DNA from: Corythucha ciliata
Taxonomy: Eukaryota > Arthropoda > Insecta > Hemiptera > Tingidae
Reading direction: 5' to 3'
DNA length: 64,000 bases
NCBI GenBank assembly: GCA_038030265.1
Contig: CM075937.1
Location: 3,534,001 to 3,598,000, forward strand
Below, one piece after another: positions 57,540 to 64,000 of the stretch. The notes beneath the pieces are model-generated. The model was not told where the DNA came from, ran no database searches, and saw only the letters and a program-made list of their open reading frames with translations. Each line of letters begins with the position of its first letter. Position 1 is the first letter of the stretch. The translations under genes and the position numbers were made by a program.

Positions 57540-59200
57540 TCGGTATACGCAACAGTTTAGCTGGGCGATTCTTTGTCTGAATTGACACATTTTTGGGCGT
57601 AATTGAACGTTTTTGGGCCGAATGGTCAGTTTAAACGGCAAAAATTACCAGTTTTTAACCAAGTAACGGATTCTGTGACAATAAATCGACTGGTGGGCAT
57701 GGCCCATGTGGTTTCTGGGCATAAAATGTCAACTTTTTTAGCCAAATAATTAGTTTTAGGGGCTGAGTTGGCCAGATTTAACCATTTCCGTTATTAGATA
57801 GAGTCTACTAGTGCCTGTGATTTTAAAGCGTCGGTAATAAGAGCCAACATTGCTGTTTATGGGCTGAAATAGGTACACGATTTATAGCAACGCCAATCAA
57901 GTTAAAGGGGCTAAATTTCCAGTTTTATTTTTGAGCAGCCAGTCAATTCTAGGGAGAAATTAAAGTAATATTTAAGAGGGGGGGGGGGGTGATCCCGACG
58001 AAAATTGTTATTTCTGTCGCAAAAAGTCAGTCCCGGAATAAAAGTCAGTTCCGCAGATTCCCTTTTCTGCAACTAGATTTTGACGATTTCAGAAACAGAT
58101 ATTCGTTTTTAATCCATTATTTATGAAAATCTTACGATGGTCTGAAAGGGGACACGGGGAAAGTTTTGACACCCACCCCTTCCGGGCCAGTCCGCCACTG
58201 AATGTAGCTCACCGAAAATATTCTGGTCGAAAATAGGCGATTTTAAGACTTTCAACTATTACACGAAAAATGGTCCGAGAGGCTGTAGCGCGCACCATAT
58301 TGGTCCTAGAAAAATACTTTGATTACAAAAAGCTGTATAGGAAATTTAGGAAGGTTTTCTCTAGGTAGTAAAGGGGTTGTGACCCCTCCCAACCATCCGC
58401 ATCGTGGCTGTTATCACGTTTTGCCCCTTCTTGTCCTACCCATTCTCTTAATTCCTATTGTTTGATTTGTGGGAAGCTATTGTGAAGGCCATGCAAATGC
58501 TGTTATTACGTCATCAGTCTATCTAGCCTATTTCAAATGGGTCCCGCAACCCAATAGTTTTAAAAATCAATAAAAAAATATAGGGCCTGATTTTATTTGA
58601 ACGGATCGAGTTTTCATGAGTTTTGGTACCCAAGCTATCGCGACAGCGTGGTTTTGGAAAATGTGTTACTTCCTCAAAATGTCTTGGCCGCATATATTGC
58701 CGGGCAGTCCTGCTCGTCGTTGAACGGACGCATTACGCATACTGTCTGTGGCCGGCGATAATGTCTTAAATTGTCCACTTAATTCTGTTCGATGAATTCG
58801 ACTTTTAGGCGCAAAAATGGCAAGTTTTGCCGGAAAAATACTCTTGTGAGGTTATTGGGAAGGCAAAATTTTTACTTTTTAACGATAATGGAGTCATGTT
58901 GTTGGTTTATTGGCTTCAGGCTCGAGCAGCCTGCTTTCATGGGGTCAAATTGCCCCGTTGTCATTTTCAGGGCCATCGGGCACGTGTAATTTCAAGTTGG
59001 GGGAATGGATTTTGTGAGGGATACGAGTATAATGGCCATACTTTCGTCAAACTGATTTGACTCTGAGAGCCTGAGTATTTCCGATTGAATAGTCAAGTTC
59101 AAGTTCAGCATTTGGTGCAAATGCAAATTGTCAAGTGACCAGTTTAAAGTGCTTATTTTTTCCGGTGTTTGCAGCATCCAAATCCGTGAAATTGTATAGT
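57540..59200 (+). repeat. Degenerate array, GGTCAGTTT/CAGTTTTT family
   Basis: Units around AAATGGTCAGTTT, AAATTACCAGTTTTT and AAATAATTAGTTTTAGGGGC between 57540 and 57960, with looser copies to 59200. About 58225-58370 matches 50950-51060 (GGTCCGAGAGGCTG, CCATATTGGTC). No genes seen. Confidence 0.6.
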
Positions 59201-61742
59201 TTTCAAAGATTTATAAAGGGCAAGAAAGTGCCAGGAGATCTTTCTCAAGACTTCCAAGCGTTTATAACGATAGCCCTCCTCTCCTCCTGCACCATTCACG
59301 TCGTCTCATTTTCGCATGTACGCAACGGCTTCATAAACATCCCTCCTGAATAGGATAATGTACATAAGTGCCTCTGCGGTATTTTTCTCATGCGCCCCTT
59401 TCATGTGTTTTGAAATTGGAATCCCCTCCGCCCGCCCACCATCAGGATCGTTTAATTTTTAAAGGGAGCCTTGATAAGTAGCTACCATGTGCGAGAGATT
59501 AGGGTGAATGTGATCTTTGAGAAAATCAGTTGTTTAGAGGGGTTGGGAGGTAATGCGTTGATGCTGGCAAGATGAAAATTAACGAATAGAACTGGAGTCG
59601 TACATGTAATCGCCTCGTTGGTGTTACTTCACGCAACTTGTTAATTTTTTTTTTTTTTTTTTAATGAGACGATCTGATTTGCTTTTGTTTCCGACGCTTC
59701 ACAAAGCGACAGGAAGTATTACAATTTTTTCTCTTTCTCTTGAAAAATAAAATGCGAAATACACGATCATTTCCAATTAAAAGACGATTCGAGCGAGCGA
59801 TTTTCGGCGTAACGGACGCGAGAGACTTCGACGAGCGGTTGAGAGAGCATTTTTTTTTTTTTGTTCATGCAATCTCAAAGTGAACAGCCCACAGTACAGC
59901 AACTCCACCAAAAATTGCCCCATTCGGTTATTAGAAAGGTTGCTCTCTTCAACTTCGCGACCTTCCAACCTTTCTTATAGGACATTTTCGTACTTGTTTT
60001 TCATCGCCCCCCCCCACTACCCTCGCACCCATGATTACTCATTCGCTCGTTTGAAGCCATTAGCCTCATCTTGAAAGAAACTTGCATCACGTTCGGAAGA
60101 AAAAAAAGGGAAATGTCAGGATAGATAAAGACAAAAAACCGTTTTTCTTTCAACTGTGGGAGTTCAGCAACTAAGTTAGGACAAAAAAGTAATAATAATA
60201 ATAATGACCGAATTAGCCGGTCTGAAGAGCTTTTTTTTGTCTTTCTCTGCCTTTAAAGTCGAGGTCGACTAAATGGCAATAGACTCGCGTGTCTTTTTTC
60301 CCCTTTTTACTGCTATTTCCTATCGTTAAGTACATGGCGTTTAAAATGGAAATACGATGACTAGGAGGTCTAATCATTCTTTTTAACTTCTCGCTTTTAC
60401 GGCGGATTCTCCTATCTTTTTTTTTTTTTGACATTTTCACGGAGGAGCTGGCGCAAAACCACCAGTTAGTGGTCAGAAGATTCTAAACTAAAGTGAAAAA
60501 GAAAAAAAGAAAGAAAGAAGAGGCGAATGAGAAAGTCCGTGGGCCGTGACGGAAACGTCATGAATGGCTCCTGGTATAGGTCCATCGAACCCGCGTCTCG
60601 AACTTCCTCAGTCCCCGCGCTTTTCTTCTGGGCTTTTCTGTCCTTCCACAACTTTTAAATGCCCCGCCGCTTCCCGCTTTATTTTTGTTTTCAATTCAGT
60701 TTATCGTACGCCGTTTTTTTTCCTTTTTTTACAGGCCTTGACTCACATAAACGCTGATTATGTATAGGATGGTGTGGAAGGTACTATAGATAATCCAGAA
60801 AACGTTGGTTTTATTTCTTGTCACAGCGCTTTCGGGTTGTTTGTGTCATCATCAGTGCTCTTCTGTCTTACTTAGAAATATCTAAAATAAACGGTAACAA
60901 CTCTCCCACCATTATTTTTCTGTTTGATCGTAATGTACAGGGAAGCACAACATTATAACTCTTGGAAAAATAAATTTAATAATCTGTCAGGACCGTGACC
61001 TCAAAATATGACAATTTGTCGACATTCAACTTTAATAGTGCGTGCACGTTTTCTGTGTTAACTTCTCAACTTTTTTCTCATTTTTCTTTTTTTGTCACTT
61101 CGTTTCATTTTCCAGGACCTTGGCCCCAGGAAGTAGAACGCCTTTTCACATTGATAGAAATGACACAGCTGGACACTGTGGGAGCCTCGATATTCTGTGG
61201 GAGAGAGAGAGAGAGAGAGAGAAAAAAAGTAGAGTTGATGACCCGGAAACAAACAAAAAGGGAGGGTGCCCCGAAATCCAAGCCGTGAATTCAATGAATT
61301 TGAGGGCGCAAGAGAAAATCCGCGGTTGTTTGTTGCGTGAGAGAGATATTCGTTCGATTCGGGGGCGGGGCGGGGGGTGCCGCTACGCTTCATTTTTTGT
61401 GGCTTGAAAGGCGGGGGGAGGGGAGGGACTAGGGCGAAATTTTTCACGGATGATCACAGAAAAGTGCCACCCTTCCCTCCTCCCTCACATCCCATCTGCT
61501 GGCAAGAGGTCGCTGTTGACATAAATTTTAAGATTTTTGAATGACTCATATTTTGCCGAGTCGCCATCCAAGTGAATTTACACGCAGCTTCCTGGTCCAC
61601 GAAAAACCTACAAAAAGGTGGGAGGCGTTGTTTGCCTCCCGCCTCCTGGCAGCTCAGACAGCCCTGTCAGCACATTTAGCATTTTTCATGCTTCTCACAC
61701 GGCCAAGTAGAACTAGGTAGAAGGTAGAATAGAACGAGTCAT
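59201..61742. other. Region without recognised genes
   Basis: Low-complexity stretches (T run near 59647, (AAT)n near 60193, (GA)n at 61200-61222). No exon chain or transposon protein that I can support. Confidence 0.5.
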
Positions 61743-63631
61743 GGGCGTAGCCAGCGGAGAATCAAAAACGCAGATTTCGTGGGGCAGCTGCCCACCCCCG
61801 AAATTCCAAAAACATTTTCCCTGATCTGGCTAACATAACCACAAATGTATTTTATTTCGCTCCATAAAACCAATTTTGCGGATTTTTCTCACTAAAAAAC
61901 AACACATTTTCGCACATCGGTTTCACCAAAAATCAAAAAGTCGCGGATGCTTATTGCTGACAAACCGATTTCGAGGGTCGGCTTAACTTGGAAACCGATT
62001 TTGTTGATTTGTCGCTCTAAAATCCCATTTTCGCAAGGTTCGACGCGACATTTTGTGTGTTTGGGTTAGCCCAAATCGTGTTTAACCCGCTGTGCCATAC
62101 AGACTTATGGTGGGAGAGAAACTGCCAGCTCTGTTTACCGTCTCAGGTCTAAAATTTAATGTTTAGTTCCAAAAGTATCACTTTCTGGTGTGTGTGTGGG
62201 GGGGGGGGGAGAAGTTTCAATTTTTCGACATAAAATCCGAAACAGAAGGCTACAAACGACAGGTTTCCAGCAGATATTTATGTTTTGACGGATAGTGGCC
62301 GTTTCTGTGCAAATTTAGTCTCTGATGACCGTGAATTGACGCGATTCTAACCTCCAGATCCTGTTAGAAGCCTGCCAAAAGGCAACGGTTCATCTGTTAT
62401 TTTCGCCAGTGAATCTGCCCACAAGCGTGGTGGATCCAGTTTTTCCTCAACAGGAGTTGCACGGAATCCCCCCCCCCCCATTTAACTCGTGAATGAGCAC
62501 TATTTGTAGCTTCGAATTGACGTTTTTCTTTAATTTTAGGTGAAACTGAGTGCTTTTTCTCAATTCTATTTCGAACCATGGCCTATTTTCTTCATTTTAA
62601 CCGTAAAAAGGTCTCAAAAAACCGTTAAATAACGCATTTTTGATTTACTATTCTAATTACGTCCAGCACTGGGCATCGCCTATAAACCGCGAATAGGTGC
62701 GTTCTGTCAATTTCAGCCGCAAAAGAACAGTTTTTCTCAATGTAACCTGTAAATGAACGCTATTTCTCAATTTTAGCCACAACATTTACACTATAATCAA
62801 CAAAAAACTGTGACAATTTTGCCAATTCATTTTCCCTCAATTTTAGCCGCAAATTCGTGCTTTAGTCTCAATTCTGTCTTGAGCAATTCCCACCTTCAAA
62901 TTTCAGCCGTGAAAAGGTCCACACAATACTCATGTTAACGAATTTCATTAATTTTGATCCGGACGTTGCATCGCGAACCTTAAAATAAATGTTTTCCTCA
63001 ATGTGCCTTAATTTTAACCGAAAATAAGCTTTTTCAAAAATGTGTGCGCTAAGTCGCCCTCTTTCTTGATTGTACCCGCAAACTTGCCATATAAATGTAT
63101 AAAAACAGTCAATTATCACTTTTTCGCAATTTTCACCGAGATGTTGGTTTGAGAAACCACGAACTGGAGCCTTCTCTCAATTTTACCTGCGTGAATGAAC
63201 TCCATTTCTCAATTTTAGCCGTGAATTGGCATTTTCCCTCAATTTTAGCCGCAAATGAGCGATTTTTCTCAATTCTACATTGAACGCGCAATTTGTTTTT
63301 TTTCAATTTTAGCCGGAAAAGAGCACTGTAAACCGTGAGTTAGCGCATTTTCTTAATTTCGGCCCGAACCGCAAATTGGCGTGTTATCTCAATTTCAATC
63401 GCGAACAATGAGCAGATTTTTTCTCAAGTTCAACGTGAATCAGCGCTATTTCTCAATTCTAGCCGTGAATGGGTGTTTTCGCTCAGTACTAACCGGAAAA
63501 TGTCCTTTACATGGATTTCATCCGCGAACGAGCACTTTTTCTCAAGACGTGCGCCCCCCCCCCCATCCCAAAACTCTGAATCCGTGTGCCTGGCTGGCTG
63601 CCCACCCCTTGATCATGGGCTGGCTACGCCC
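61743..63631. mobile_element. Terminal-inverted-repeat element enclosing degenerate array A5
   Basis: The left end GGGCGTAGCCAGC (61743-61755) and right end GCTGGCTACGCCC (63619-63631) are perfect 13-bp inverted repeats; next to them both ends carry GCTGCCCACCCC. The interior, especially 62380-63560, is made of TTTTAGCC-family units and nothing coding. This suggests a non-autonomous DNA transposon, possibly hAT-like by its end sequence. The target duplication is not clear. Confidence 0.65.
62380..63560 (+). repeat. Degenerate array A5 of the TTTTAGCC family
   Basis: Clear units include TTTTTCTCAATTCTATTTCG, CTCAATTTTAGCCGTGAATT and CTCAATTTTAGCCGCAAATG, at spacings of about 30-40 bp, all in plus orientation. 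Confidence 0.85.
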
Positions 63632-64000
63632 CTGGAATGAGTTCGTCAAAAACTGGAAATTTTAGTCTAGAAACTAACTATATTCGGCTGAATACCACGC
63701 TCTTCCCTCTTCCACTTCGGAAACAATTTGGCCAATAAACTTGGCACACGTCTGGCTAGTAAACGCGATAAACCCTGAAATTTTGTTCTAAAAGCAGACC
63801 GATAGTCGGAAATGACCGGAAACTGATAAAGTGGCACTTTGTGACTTCAGTGGACAAACTTAGCCCCCCCCCCACCCATGAAATGCAAATTTTATAGCCA
63901 CGAAATATTGTTTTTCATGTGCTAAACTGGTGAATTTTACTGCTGAAACTGACCTTTGGCCTGGTAACTGAAAAACTTGGCTTCGTAGATAATCATGCCC

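Noticed and set aside
61058..61447. Overlapping 97-129 codon ORFs around 61.1-61.4 kb
   Set aside because: Both strands are open because of GA/TC low-complexity sequence; no domain or splice support.
55690..63560. Regular arrays that could suggest CRISPR
   Set aside because: Units are diverged, spacing is irregular, there are no unique spacers or cas genes, and the DNA is clearly eukaryotic.

Overview
This is eukaryotic, metazoan nuclear DNA. Genes are split by many short GT-AG introns, a conserved animal gene (MADD/Rab3-GEF) is present, and the rest is crowded with transposable-element debris. An R1-clade non-LTR element, Jockey-like, Copia and Gypsy retroelements, TATA/initiator-like promoter text and many small hairpin-type DNA elements point to an arthropod; the species cannot be named from the sequence alone. 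The single long ORFs are mostly shadows, so I rebuilt the two main genes by joining exons whose GT-AG borders keep the reading frame.

Layout. (1) 1-9329, minus strand: 23 exons of the MADD/Rab3-GEF orthologue, covering the start codon, the tripartite DENN module and the middle of the protein; the C-terminus runs off the left edge. Its 2.6-kb intron 4 is filled with repeats. (2) 9330-12757: intergenic, with one degenerate tandem array. (3) 12758-21405, minus strand: a complete 20-exon gene encoding about 1453 residues. It has an N-terminal THAP domain, a Cys-containing domain like the front part of arthropod transposase-like proteins, about ten C2H2/C2HC fingers and a long charged linker. I do not know this architecture as a named family. 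(4) 21.6-25.1 kb, plus strand: a Jockey-type LINE tail and a decayed R1-clade element. (5) 25-39 kb: gene-poor, with three long palindromic (foldback) elements, a 1118-bp tandem duplication and one possible small two-exon gene at 29.6-29.9 kb. (6) 39.3-43.3 kb: a LINE scrap and a decayed Copia element. (7) 43.4-51.8 kb: inverted-repeat elements, degenerate arrays and a candidate TATA promoter with a 5' exon near 45.9 kb. (8) 51.8-55.7 kb: a Gypsy-type element with two 110-bp LTRs whose interior has been replaced by inverted pieces of two other Gypsy lineages plus a tRNA-like SINE. (9) 55.7-64 kb: more degenerate arrays, one enclosed by short terminal inverted repeats.

The two host genes are independent units in the same orientation. 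MADD would work at membranes as a Rab3/Rab27 exchange factor. The THAP/zinc-finger protein should be a nuclear DNA-binding factor, probably built in part from transposon-derived domains and duplicated finger exons. The most unusual non-genic signal is a family of degenerate arrays of about 30-40 bp units in which almost every unit carries a pyrimidine tract followed by TTTTAG, the form of a 3' splice site.
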